Source: Bacteroidales bacterium UBA3754
GTDB taxonomy: Bacteria; Bacteroidota; Bacteroidia; Bacteroidales; UBA1715
Assembly (NCBI GenBank): GCA_002371705.1
Contig: DFGI01000049.1
Location: 1-23,494, forward strand
Reading direction: 5' to 3'
Length of the DNA: 23,494 nucleotides
How positions within the stretch are numbered: position 1 is the stretch's first letter; each line of letters starts with the position of its first letter. A program made the position numbers and the translations under genes. The notes under the pieces were generated by a model that worked only from the letters and a program-made list of their open reading frames with translations, was not told the origin of the DNA and ran no database searches. Of this stretch, positions 6,465-14,895 are shown in pieces.

Positions 6465-8468
6465 ATGATTCCACGGGAAACCATAGAAAAAATACAGAGT
6501 GTCACCCGCATAGAAGAGGTTGTGGGCGATTTCGTCGCGCTTAAACGGGCTGGTGCGAACTATAAAGGCTGCTGTCCGTTTCACGATGAAAAAACACCGT
6601 CGTTTGTGGTGTCGCCGGCAAAGGGAATCTACAAATGTTTTGGTTGCTCAAAATCAGGAAATGCCATCACGTTCATTCAAGAATATGAAAAATGCTCATA
6701 TCCCGAGGCAATCCGCTATTTAGGTCAGAAATACCATATTGAAATTGTGGAGACCGAGCAAAGCGAGGAAGAAAAGCAACGACAGAGCGAGCTCGAAAGC
6801 CTTCGGGTTGTGAATCAATACGCCACCACATTTTTTGAAGATTGTTTGTGGAAAAACGATGAAGGCAAAGCAATTGCGCTCTCCTACTTTACTGAACGTG
6901 GATTCACCGAGGAAACCATACGAAAATTCCGTTTGGGCTATAGTCCCCAGAAAAAAGACGCTTTCACCTCCGCTGCCGAAAAAGCAGGCTACAAACTCGA
7001 ATATTTGCAAAAACTTGGACTAACTTCGGTTGGCGAAAATTATAAAATCGACCGATTCCACGGGCGTGTGATGTTTCCAATCACATCGGTTTCGGGAGCT
7101 GTAATTGGCTTCGGTGGACGGATTATGACACCAGCCAACGAGCACGTGCAAGGCGGTGCGAAATACATCAACTCCCCCGAATCGGAGATATATCATAAAA
7201 GTAACACACTCTATGGTATTTCGTTCGCAAAAAGCGAAATTCAGCGTAAAGATGAATGTATTCTGGTCGAAGGATACACCGACGTGATTTCCATGCACCA
7301 AGCCGGAATAACCAATGTGGTTGCCTCATCGGGAACTTCGTTGACGACGGAACAAATCTACCTGATAAAACGTTTCACCCAAAACATTGTTGTGATTTAC
7401 GACGGCGATAATGCGGGTATAAAAGCGGCCACACGAGGAATTGACATGATTCTGGAAAAAGACATGAACGTACGGGTTCTGTTGCTCCCCGACGGCGACG
7501 ACCCCGATTCATTCGCAAAAAAACATTCTTCAGAGGAAATTGCACAATATATAGAAAAAAACAAGACAGATTTTCTCACATTCAGAACACGACTGGCTGT
7601 TGACGAGGCGAAAGACGATCCAATCAAACGTGCCGAATTCATCAACTCCATAGCTGCAACCACGGCAAAAATCCCCGACCCCGTGAAACGCTCGGTTTTC
7701 ATTCAGGAATGCAGTAAAATCCTAAAAATCGACGAAATAACGTTCACAAACCAAGTCAACAAAATCATCGGGCATCCTGCCATAAAACCTAAGACACAAC
7801 AAATCCAAACGGCGGAAAAGAAATCACACGTCGATAAAATATTTTCCAACGAACTGGCTATCATTAAGTTACTCATCCTCCACGGAGGAAAAACGATATA
7901 TATTGAAGAGGCAGATTCGTTCTATGAAATAAATAAATATTTTTGGCAGCAGACCAACAAGGACGCGGACGGCAAGAAAAAAGAATATCCCTATGCGAAC
8001 AATTCGTTCACTGGCTTGGTGAAAGACTACATTTATAAAGAATTGAACCAAAACCTGAGCGAAGACGAAACGTTTTTATTGTTGAACGATTCCTTACGGA
8101 AAATTTTCGACGAATATTATGCTAATTACGAAGAAAAGCAAGAAAAAATCGTCGATTATCTCCGCGATTTCGTTGATACAGAACGCGTTGCGGATATTTT
8201 AAGCGACGAACGCCAGATTGACGTGCAATATTGGGACAAAGACAAAGACAAAAAAGTAGAAGACAAAATTGAAGAAGAACAACAGCGTGAAAACGAACAG
8301 CTGGCAATTGTGCTGAAGGAAACCATTCTGGAATACATAAAACGACGTTACGAGCTAAAAAAAGAGCAGCTCGGAAAATTTCATGACGCGAACAACCTGA
8401 ACATCATCGTCTCGTTAAACCAGTGCATCAACGTGCTATCGGAACAACTGCACCATAACTATCGGTAA
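6465..8468 (+). CDS. dnaG: DNA primase
   Basis: DnaG makes the short RNA primers for lagging-strand and restart replication and works with the DnaB helicase. Its 667 residues show the expected order. First is the CHC2 zinc finger, with Cys37, His40, Cys58 and Cys61 in CCPFH and KCFGCSKSG. Next is the catalytic core with RFHGRVMFPI near 197 and the TOPRIM fold: Glu269 in LVEGYTD and Asp313/Asp315 in YDGDNAG, which bind the metal ions. Last is a poorly conserved helical C-terminal region from about 430 that would contact the helicase, with a highly charged stretch near 590-615. The start ATG at 6465 gives the canonical MIPRETIEKI. Length is normal. It may share the cysE promoter; a near-match to a -7 box (TATTTTTTG, one base too long) lies just before the ATG. 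Confidence 0.96.
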   Translation: MIPRETIEKIQSVTRIEEVVGDFVALKRAGANYKGCCPFHDEKTPSFVVSPAKGIYKCFGCSKSGNAITFIQEYEKCSYPEAIRYLGQKYHIEIVETEQSEEEKQRQSELESLRVVNQYATTFFEDCLWKNDEGKAIALSYFTERGFTEETIRKFRLGYSPQKKDAFTSAAEKAGYKLEYLQKLGLTSVGENYKIDRFHGRVMFPITSVSGAVIGFGGRIMTPANEHVQGGAKYINSPESEIYHKSNTLYGISFAKSEIQRKDECILVEGYTDVISMHQAGITNVVASSGTSLTTEQIYLIKRFTQNIVVIYDGDNAGIKAATRGIDMILEKDMNVRVLLLPDGDDPDSFAKKHSSEEIAQYIEKNKTDFLTFRTRLAVDEAKDDPIKRAEFINSIAATTAKIPDPVKRSVFIQECSKILKIDEITFTNQVNKIIGHPAIKPKTQQIQTAEKKSHVDKIFSNELAIIKLLILHGGKTIYIEEADSFYEINKYFWQQTNKDADGKKKEYPYANNSFTGLVKDYIYKELNQNLSEDETFLLLNDSLRKIFDEYYANYEEKQEKIVDYLRDFVDTERVADILSDERQIDVQYWDKDKDKKVEDKIEEEQQRENEQLAIVLKETILEYIKRRYELKKEQLGKFHDANNLNIIVSLNQCINVLSEQLHHNYR

Positions 8469-8508
8469 AAAATCCCAAAGCAAACGTTCCGTTATTCATC
8501 AAAAATAA

Positions 8509-8516
8509 TATTTTTG
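8509..8516 (+). promoter_or_regulatory. Putative -7 element of the polysaccharide block promoter
   Basis: TATTTTTG matches TAnnTTTG and sits 16 bases before the ATG of the glycosyltransferase gene, in the 64-base gap after dnaG. No clear -33 TTTG is present, and no terminator separates it from dnaG, so readthrough is possible. Confidence 0.45.
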
Positions 8517-8532
8517 CCACGTTTTTCAACGG

Positions 8533-9723
8533 ATGACAAAAATACTTCGCATATTAAACCGTTTCAACGTTGGCGGCCCCACGTACAACGTTGCCTATCT
8601 CACGAAATACATTTCCGATGAATATCAAACGACACTCATCGGCGGTGAGAAAGAAGATTCAGAAGCAAGTTCGGAATACATTTTGCAAGAGCTCGACATA
8701 CCCTACCAAGTAATTCCCGAAATAAAACGTGGAATCAGCATTGGACGTGACTTCAAGGCATTTCGGAAAGTTGTGGAAATCATCCGCGAAGAGCGCCCTG
8801 ACATTGTTCACACACACGCTTCGAAAGCTGGGATGATTGGCCGATTGGCAGCGATGTATTGCCATGTGCCGTATATATTCCATACATTTCACGGACACAT
8901 TTTCCATTCGTATTTCGGCAAGGCAAAAACAACATTTTTCATTGTGCTTGAACGATTTTTGGCACGCCACACAACCGCAATCATCGCAATCAGCGACATA
9001 CAAAAACACGAACTCGGAACCATATATAAAATATGTAATCCTGCGAAAATTGAAGTCGTTCCTTTAGGTTTTGACCTACGGAGATTTTCGGAAAACAGCG
9101 ATGAAAAACGAAAACAATTCCGCACACAATATTCAATAGCCGACAACGAAATTGCAATCGGCATTGTTGGACGATTGGCCACAGTGAAAAACCACCAATT
9201 ATTTATAGATGCAATAGTACAATGCAAAAAACTGTCGCCCAACACACCAATTCGCGCGTTTATAATTGGCGACGGGGAACTGAAAAAAGAACTGCAACAG
9301 TATTGCACCGACAAAAACATTCCATTCAACAACGAAAAAGATTCAACATTCGACCGACTTGTAACATTCACCTCGTGGATAAAAGATGTTGACCGCGCAT
9401 ACGCAGGATTGGACATTGTGGCGCTCACCTCGCACAACGAAGGAACGCCTGTGAGCATTATAGAAGCCCAAGCGGCGGGAAAGCCAATCGTTTCGACCAA
9501 CGTGGGCGGCATTCGCGACATTGTATGCGAAGGTGAAACCGCACTTTTATCAGAACAAACGGTGGATGATTTTTCAGAAAAATTGCACAAAGTAATTTCC
9601 GATGATGCACTCCGAACAAAAATGGGCGAAAAATGCAAAACGTTTTCATCGTGGAAATTCAGTTACGAACGCTTGTGCAGTGATATGGAAAAAGTGTACA
9701 AAAAGCACGTACATACTAAATAA
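8533..9723 (+). CDS. GT4 family glycosyltransferase of the surface-polysaccharide block
   Basis: This is a GT-B fold, retaining glycosyltransferase of 396 residues that adds a sugar from a nucleotide donor to a growing lipid-linked glycan at the inner face of the membrane. The N-terminal half has the glycine-rich acceptor loop NVGGPTYNV (residues 12-20) and HTHASKAG near 93. The C-terminal half has GIVGRLATVKN (210-220), IIGDGELK (244-251) and the EX7E motif with Glu303 and Glu311 in HNEGTPVSIIEAQAAGKPIV, which binds the donor. The sequence cannot fix the sugar. It lies 31 bases upstream of the export lipoprotein gene, in line with a role in building the polymer. No signal peptide is present. 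Confidence 0.88.
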   Translation: MTKILRILNRFNVGGPTYNVAYLTKYISDEYQTTLIGGEKEDSEASSEYILQELDIPYQVIPEIKRGISIGRDFKAFRKVVEIIREERPDIVHTHASKAGMIGRLAAMYCHVPYIFHTFHGHIFHSYFGKAKTTFFIVLERFLARHTTAIIAISDIQKHELGTIYKICNPAKIEVVPLGFDLRRFSENSDEKRKQFRTQYSIADNEIAIGIVGRLATVKNHQLFIDAIVQCKKLSPNTPIRAFIIGDGELKKELQQYCTDKNIPFNNEKDSTFDRLVTFTSWIKDVDRAYAGLDIVALTSHNEGTPVSIIEAQAAGKPIVSTNVGGIRDIVCEGETALLSEQTVDDFSEKLHKVISDDALRTKMGEKCKTFSSWKFSYERLCSDMEKVYKKHVHTK

Positions 9724-9728
9724 AGTGC

Positions 9729-9736
9729 TATATTTG
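9729..9736 (+). promoter_or_regulatory. Putative internal -7 element before the export lipoprotein gene
   Basis: TATATTTG, a perfect TAnnTTTG box, lies 18 bases before the ATG at 9755. It sits inside an inverted repeat (AAGTGCTAT at 9723-9731 and ATAGCATTT at 9742-9750, with one G-T pair). A transcript starting here would lack the left arm. A -33 match is not obvious. Confidence 0.45.
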
Positions 9737-9754
9737 CAAAAATAGCATTTGTAC

Positions 9755-10516
9755 ATGAGACGAATTCTTATATTTTTGGCATGTATCGCCTGCATCTCGT
9801 TGAGTTCCTGTAAGATACTCCGTCCAACCGTAATGTTTCAAACAGAGAAAAACTTTAAATACGCAAATTTTGCGGAGACTCCCCGTGTAACTGTTCTGCA
9901 ACCATTTGACCAACTGGAAGTTATAATGGCAACAAACAACGGTTATTTACTTTTAGAAACGGAATCAACCGAAAGCAGAAATTATCAATATAACCGTCAA
10001 AGCGGCAATGCAATCACCTATATGATTCGTCAGGACAGCATAGTGAAAATTCCGACTGTAGGTGAAATCAAATTGGGCGGTATGCAAAAAGATTCCGCCG
10101 AAATGCTTTTGGAACAAGAACTTGCAAAATATTACCAAGCCCCGTTTGTAAAAATCACTGTAACCAACCGTAATGTGATTTTGTTTTACGACGAAGGCAC
10201 TGTTGGGAAAAAAATCACAATTCCCGAAGGCGGTTTGTCGCTACTCGAAGCATTTGCTGATGCTGGCGGTTTAACAGAAAGTAGTAAATCATACAAAATA
10301 AAACTAATTAGAGGCAACAATAAAAATCCAGAAGTATATAACTTCAACATACGGAATTTGGAGGAATTCAGAAAAGCAAACTTCATGTTGGAGGCGAACG
10401 ACATAATCTACGTTGATTCCCGTCCACGATATGCGGCAAAATTCATCAAGGAAATTCAGCCATATATAACATTACTAACGTGTGTCACAATGGTTTACGC
10501 ATTATTTCATAAATAA
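9755..10516 (+). CDS. Polysaccharide export outer-membrane lipoprotein (Wza-like)
   Basis: This protein of 253 residues belongs to the Poly_export/SLBB family that forms the outer-membrane channel through which capsule or exopolysaccharide leaves the cell. A signal sequence ends in the lipobox LSSC, so Cys19 is the likely lipidated residue. The Poly_export domain covers about 45-135 (QPFDQLEVIM, TYMIRQDSIVKIPTVGEIKL), followed by one SLBB-like domain (about 145-215, GGLSLLEAFADAGGLTES). A hydrophobic segment at about 233-250 ends the protein, a Bacteroidota variant; the Escherichia coli Wza is longer with a C-terminal amphipathic helix. The ATG at 9755 is preferred over a TTG six bases upstream because it gives a compact signal peptide. 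The kinase gene follows nine bases later, and the two products are expected to form one trans-envelope complex. Confidence 0.9.
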   Translation: MRRILIFLACIACISLSSCKILRPTVMFQTEKNFKYANFAETPRVTVLQPFDQLEVIMATNNGYLLLETESTESRNYQYNRQSGNAITYMIRQDSIVKIPTVGEIKLGGMQKDSAEMLLEQELAKYYQAPFVKITVTNRNVILFYDEGTVGKKITIPEGGLSLLEAFADAGGLTESSKSYKIKLIRGNNKNPEVYNFNIRNLEEFRKANFMLEANDIIYVDSRPRYAAKFIKEIQPYITLLTCVTMVYALFHK

Positions 10517-10525
10517 TTCAACACT

Positions 10526-12946
10526 ATGGCAAAACCAAAGAAAATACCAACATTTAACGATTCGTTTGATTTAAGCAAACTTTGGATTGTCATAAAGAAA
10601 AACGTGTGGCTGTATATCCTGCTTATTCTTGCTACTGGCGTGATTTCCAAGTTGTACATGCGCTACACAATTCCGACCTACGAAACATATTCCATCATCC
10701 AAATCAACAACGAGGAACGCGACAAGCAAATCGTTGATTTCACGGAAGCATACGGACAGTCGTCAATGACAAACTTGATTGAACTCATCCGTTCATCGGA
10801 GTTTTTGAAACGCACGTTGCAACAACTGAACCTTTACACGAATTACTTTGCCGAAGGACGGTTCGTGACCTCGGAACTATATAAAAAATCACCATTTTTC
10901 GTTGAAATCCAAAATCCACAAAGTTACTTTCAAAACAAAAAAATCTATGTGGATTATTCCGACGAAACCGATTTGGTGACAATTAGTTACGAGCTCAGTA
11001 AAGACAAAATATATACAACAGAAATAAAACGAAACGAGTGGACCGACATCAATGGTTGCAGCATTTATGTAAACATAATCTCCACCGAATCGTTCATTTC
11101 GCAAAAAACGGCAAAATATTATTTCATAAACTACGACGACAATTCTGCATTTGCAACGCAATTCGCAAAACTTGATGTTTCAATTTTGAGTTCGGCGGCA
11201 AACACAATCCAAGTGAAATATTCCAGTGGAAATGCGCAAAAAGCATCGGAAATTGTAAACACGATTTGCGAAAATTTCCTTGCATACAATGTGGAAAAGA
11301 AACAGGAACGAGCTGAAAAAATCCTACAATTCATCAACGACCAGTTGGAAACGGTTTACAATCAATTAACCGAGTCGGAACAACAATTGGAGCAATTCAA
11401 AAAAGACAACAAAATTGTCGGAAATATTTTCGACAATAACCCTTCAATGAAATCGCCGTCGCAGGAGATTGAAAAATACCAATCGCAAATAAAAACACTC
11501 AACCGGGTGAACCGCCAAATTGAAATCGGTGAGGACTTTGATATTATGAGCGCAATCTCCACCCTTTCGGGCACATCGTCGGAATCGATGATTCTTAACT
11601 TCTTGAATGGCATTCAGCAATTGCAAAAACAAAAAGAACAACTGCTGATGACACTTACGCCCGACAATCATAAAATCAAAGTGATTGACCAACAAATAGA
11701 CGAGCAGAAAAAACATCTCGCCGACATAATTGACATAACAAACAAAAAACTGCAAAACGACATAAAAACGCTCGAAAAGCTGTCGCAGACAAGCAATACG
11801 ACATTCAACGAAACAGAACTCACAAAACTGCGCCGAATCCACGATGTGCACCAAAACTTCTATAATCAATTGGTGGAAAAACGCGCCGAATATTTGATTT
11901 CCAAAGCAGGTTACGTAACCAACAACCTGATTCTGCAAAAATCTACAACCCCCGAAGTTCCGATTTCCCCAATCGCTTCACACGTAATATTCATTGGCTC
12001 AGTAAGTTGCATCCTCGTCATTTTTATGATTACCATAATATGCTACTTGCTGTTCAACCAAATAACATCAATCAACGATATCACAAAATACACCAACACC
12101 CCAATTTCCGGTGTGATTCCAATTTCGGCATCGTCAGACAAAGTTCACCGTTTTGTGGTGGAAAACAAACCCGATTCGGTTATTACTGAAGCATTTAGAA
12201 CACTTCGTTCGAATTTGGAATTTTTACATCCGAATAAAGAAGACAGTAAAATCATAGCTGTTACGTCAACAATTTCGGGTGAAGGAAAGACATTCATTGC
12301 CATAAACCTTGGTGGTGTGTTTGCGCTCAGCGGTAAAAGAGTGATTCTGCTTGACCTCGATTTGCGTAAACCCAAAGTGCATTTGTCGTTCAATGCGAAC
12401 AATAAATTTGGTATGAGTACAATATTAATTGGTAAAGACAGCTATCAGGATTGTATCATCAAAACCGATTTCGAAACGTTCGACATCATCCCATCGGGGC
12501 CTACCCCGCCGAACCCAGCCGAATTGGCAAATTCAAAGGAATTCGACAACTTGCTCGAAGAATTGAAAAAGAACTACGACATTGTAATCATCGACACGCC
12601 TCCGATTGGTATCGTAAGCGACGCAATTTTCAGTTTCCAACGTGCCGACTTGCCAATCTACGTATCGCGTGCGAATTATTCAAAACGAGTATTCATAAAC
12701 AATATAAATTATCTGTATGAACAGAAAAGCATCCATAACTTGTCGGTAATTTTGAACGGCATCTCCATTGCATCGTCAAGATATGGTTACGGCTATAGCG
12801 GATATGGTTACGGATACAGCGGATATGGCTACGGATATGGCTTTGGTTATGGATATTATTCTTACGAAAGTAAGAGCAAAAAAAAGGATACTTTTTTAAG
12901 TAAGTTTAGAAAAAAACATGAACATGCTCATCACAGAAATAGTTAG
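10526..12946 (+). CDS. Wzc-type polysaccharide co-polymerase with BY-kinase domain
   Basis: This inner-membrane protein of 806 residues sets polymer chain length and autophosphorylates on tyrosine. Order: cytoplasmic start, membrane helix 1 (about 27-46), a long periplasmic Wzz-type region with coiled coil (about 255-465), helix 2 (about 486-510), then the bacterial tyrosine kinase. Kinase motifs are Walker A STISGEGKT (581-589, Lys588), Walker A' LLDLDLR (608-614) and Walker B IVIIDTPP (686-693). EAFRTLRSNL near 555 is the inter-subunit activation helix. The tail from 753 to 780 holds 13 tyrosines in YGYGYSG repeats, the autophosphorylation cluster, and ends in a basic His-rich peptide. Fusion of Wzz and kinase parts in one chain is usual in Bacteroidota and proteobacteria. 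No partner tyrosine phosphatase gene is in the window. The last 29 bases overlap the next gene. Confidence 0.94.
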   Translation: MAKPKKIPTFNDSFDLSKLWIVIKKNVWLYILLILATGVISKLYMRYTIPTYETYSIIQINNEERDKQIVDFTEAYGQSSMTNLIELIRSSEFLKRTLQQLNLYTNYFAEGRFVTSELYKKSPFFVEIQNPQSYFQNKKIYVDYSDETDLVTISYELSKDKIYTTEIKRNEWTDINGCSIYVNIISTESFISQKTAKYYFINYDDNSAFATQFAKLDVSILSSAANTIQVKYSSGNAQKASEIVNTICENFLAYNVEKKQERAEKILQFINDQLETVYNQLTESEQQLEQFKKDNKIVGNIFDNNPSMKSPSQEIEKYQSQIKTLNRVNRQIEIGEDFDIMSAISTLSGTSSESMILNFLNGIQQLQKQKEQLLMTLTPDNHKIKVIDQQIDEQKKHLADIIDITNKKLQNDIKTLEKLSQTSNTTFNETELTKLRRIHDVHQNFYNQLVEKRAEYLISKAGYVTNNLILQKSTTPEVPISPIASHVIFIGSVSCILVIFMITIICYLLFNQITSINDITKYTNTPISGVIPISASSDKVHRFVVENKPDSVITEAFRTLRSNLEFLHPNKEDSKIIAVTSTISGEGKTFIAINLGGVFALSGKRVILLDLDLRKPKVHLSFNANNKFGMSTILIGKDSYQDCIIKTDFETFDIIPSGPTPPNPAELANSKEFDNLLEELKKNYDIVIIDTPPIGIVSDAIFSFQRADLPIYVSRANYSKRVFINNINYLYEQKSIHNLSVILNGISIASSRYGYGYSGYGYGYSGYGYGYGFGYGYYSYESKSKKKDTFLSKFRKKHEHAHHRNS
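12782..12865 (+). repeat. Tandem 21-base repeat coding the tyrosine cluster of the kinase
   Basis: Three near-identical 21-base units (12782, 12803 and 12824) code for YGYGYSG, YGYGYSG and YGYGYGF, followed by a related GYGYYSY end. The repeats keep the reading frame and could change number by slippage, altering the count of phosphorylatable tyrosines (13 here). Confidence 0.85.
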
Positions 12947-13985
12947 CCAAACAATTTATTTTGCGGTAATAGTTGGGCTCTGCGTTGTTGGCTATCATAT
13001 TCTTCTCAAACGGGGATTTAATCTTCCTCAAAAGAAAAACAACACAGGCGAACGATTTGCTTCACAAACAAAACCAATTATCGGAGGCACAATTTTTTTC
13101 ATCTGCATTGTGCTTGCATATATTTACTGCACTGTTAAAGGCTTGAACGAAGGGGAATTGCCCTCCTACACCCTGCTTATCTGTTGCACGTTGGCATTTA
13201 CAATGGGTTACATCGACGATGTAAAAAACTTTTCTCCACTATTTAAATTGGTATTTCAAATACTATGTGCCATCATCTTCATAGCAAACGACACACATAT
13301 CCGCACGTCCGACAATATTTTTCTAAACTATTCTCTCACAGTATTTTGGGTAGTCGGTCTAATGAACAGCATCAACATGCTCGATAATATGGACGGCATA
13401 ACAGCATCAATTTCCACCATCATTTTTATTGGACTTGCCACGCTTTCAAGCGGATTCGACACAGAAATTATATTTGCTATCACAGCGAGCCTTGTGGCGT
13501 TCCTCATTTGGAATTGGCATCCCGCAAAAATGTATATGGGCGACAACGGCAGTCAATTATTGGGCGTGCTTCTCGCCTATTTTAGCATTACATACGTATG
13601 GAATTCCAGCGATACAATTTTGGGATTCAACTATGCACAGCTCATATTCATCTGCATGATGTTCATTGTCCCGCTAATTGACACAACCACAGTGGCTATC
13701 AATAGATTTTTGGGCGGACGCTCTCCGTTTGTCGGCGACAGATACCACACCACACACTGTTTGGTGTACAAAGGTCTTTCAATTCCGAAAACAGTTCTCC
13801 TACTCGACTTCATCAACGCGGCTGGCTGTTTCGCCGCCGTGTATTTCATCACAACTGGGAACGGAAAACTCTCTCACACAGAAGCAATTATACTTACTGC
13901 TCTATTTTGTATTGTTTTCGGGATTGCTTATGTGACAAATCTTATTATCAGAAAGAAAAACAACCTGCTTTACAAACATGGATAA
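12918..13985 (+). CDS. Polyprenyl-phosphate sugar-1-phosphate transferase (WecA/MraY superfamily, PNPT)
   Basis: This enzyme of 355 residues moves a sugar 1-phosphate (commonly HexNAc) from a UDP-sugar to undecaprenyl phosphate, starting assembly of a surface glycan. It has about ten membrane helices. Superfamily motifs: the Asp-Asp pair at 100-101 in GYIDDVKN, NMLDNMDG (153-160) with the nucleophile-region aspartates, HPAKMYMGDNGS (201-212) and the cytoplasmic DRYHTTH (274-280), the counterpart of the His-rich uridine-binding loop. It is not MraY: the position in an export block and the absence of peptidoglycan genes favour a WecA-like role. The ATG at 12918 lies within the kinase gene; ATG 12924 is an alternative. 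The coding overlap with the kinase suggests coupled translation. The sugar substrate cannot be read from the sequence. Confidence 0.88.
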   Translation: MNMLITEIVSQTIYFAVIVGLCVVGYHILLKRGFNLPQKKNNTGERFASQTKPIIGGTIFFICIVLAYIYCTVKGLNEGELPSYTLLICCTLAFTMGYIDDVKNFSPLFKLVFQILCAIIFIANDTHIRTSDNIFLNYSLTVFWVVGLMNSINMLDNMDGITASISTIIFIGLATLSSGFDTEIIFAITASLVAFLIWNWHPAKMYMGDNGSQLLGVLLAYFSITYVWNSSDTILGFNYAQLIFICMMFIVPLIDTTTVAINRFLGGRSPFVGDRYHTTHCLVYKGLSIPKTVLLLDFINAAGCFAAVYFITTGNGKLSHTEAIILTALFCIVFGIAYVTNLIIRKKNNLLYKHG

Positions 13986-14895
13986 ACAGAAAACCACGTA
14001 TATCTGCATAATTTTAGGCATCATTTCCCTGCTCGTTTTCACAACGGCGGCAACCACCGACTGCTCAACCAACAACAGCCAACAAGACAGTACGTTTGTG
14101 GTTTCGCGGCAAATCTACATCCCCGACAAAGTAACGCTATTTGGCGAACGAGTACCCTTGGAACTATACGATGTATATGAAAGCCTTGAACGAGAGCTAC
14201 TTGTAAACACATTTTATCAATCGCAAACGACAATGATTCTCAAATACAAGCATCGCTATTTTCCTATAATCGACAGTGTGCTGAAAGCAAACAACATACC
14301 TGAGGATTTTCGGTATCTTGCCGTTGCAGAAAGTGGTTTGCGGGTAAATATTTCACCCAAAGGAGCTGCAGGTTTTTGGCAAATAATAGAATCAACCGCA
14401 AAATTGTACAAATTACAAGTGAACGACGAAGTTGACCAACGTTACGATTTGGAAAAATCAACGGAAGTAGCCTGCAAATATTTCCAAAACGCCTACAAAA
14501 AATTTGGAAACTGGACAATGGCAGCCGCCTCGTACAACCTTGGTATAGGTGGACTCGCAAAACAAGCTGATTTTCAAGGAATAACATCATTCTACGAACT
14601 TTATACAAATTCGGAAACCGCACGCTACGTATTCCGCATTTTAGCATTCAAACTCATATTGGAAAATCCGGAACAATATGGATTCATTGACATAAAACCA
14701 TATAAAACCGTTAAACAAAAGATTGTTACAGTTGACACTTCAATTACAAATTTAGCGGAATTTGCACGTAATCAAGGTTCTAACTACAAGATGCTCAAAA
14801 CATTAAATCCATGGTTACGCGACAAAAAACTAACAAATAAGGACAGCATTCAATACAAAATCGTATTGGTTGAAGACGAAGAAAGATTACGATAA
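13978..14895 (+). CDS. Membrane-anchored lytic transglycosylase (SLT domain, MltD-like)
   Basis: This periplasmic enzyme of 305 residues would cleave the MurNAc-GlcNAc bond of peptidoglycan, leaving 1,6-anhydro ends. A hydrophobic segment at residues 8-24 acts as signal or anchor; a cysteine at 29 follows it, but ATTDC is a poor lipobox. The SLT domain has the catalytic Glu118 in AVAESGLR, then SPKGAAGFWQI (126-136) and the AAASYNLGIGGL stretch near 181-192, all diagnostic of family 1 transglycosylases. Residues from about 245 to 297 look like one diverged LysM module (FARNQGSNYKMLKTLNPWL). Two to four clear LysM repeats, as in MltD, are missing. The start overlaps the PNPT stop by eight bases, and the stop overlaps the uvrA start (TAATG). 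The context suggests it opens the wall for the export complex, though general wall turnover is possible. Confidence 0.88.
   Translation: MDKQKTTYICIILGIISLLVFTTAATTDCSTNNSQQDSTFVVSRQIYIPDKVTLFGERVPLELYDVYESLERELLVNTFYQSQTTMILKYKHRYFPIIDSVLKANNIPEDFRYLAVAESGLRVNISPKGAAGFWQIIESTAKLYKLQVNDEVDQRYDLEKSTEVACKYFQNAYKKFGNWTMAAASYNLGIGGLAKQADFQGITSFYELYTNSETARYVFRILAFKLILENPEQYGFIDIKPYKTVKQKIVTVDTSITNLAEFARNQGSNYKMLKTLNPWLRDKKLTNKDSIQYKIVLVEDEERLR

Noticed and set aside
8889..9638. Long minus-strand open frame (249 codons) opposite the glycosyltransferase gene
   Set aside because: It is an antisense shadow of a gene with full GT4 motifs; its translation is rich in Ser and Cys and has no recognisable domain.
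12782..12865. The Gly-Tyr-rich stretch as a separate structural or prion-like protein, or a CRISPR-like repeat
   Set aside because: It is in frame at the end of the kinase gene and matches the known tyrosine cluster of BY-kinases; there are no unique spacers.
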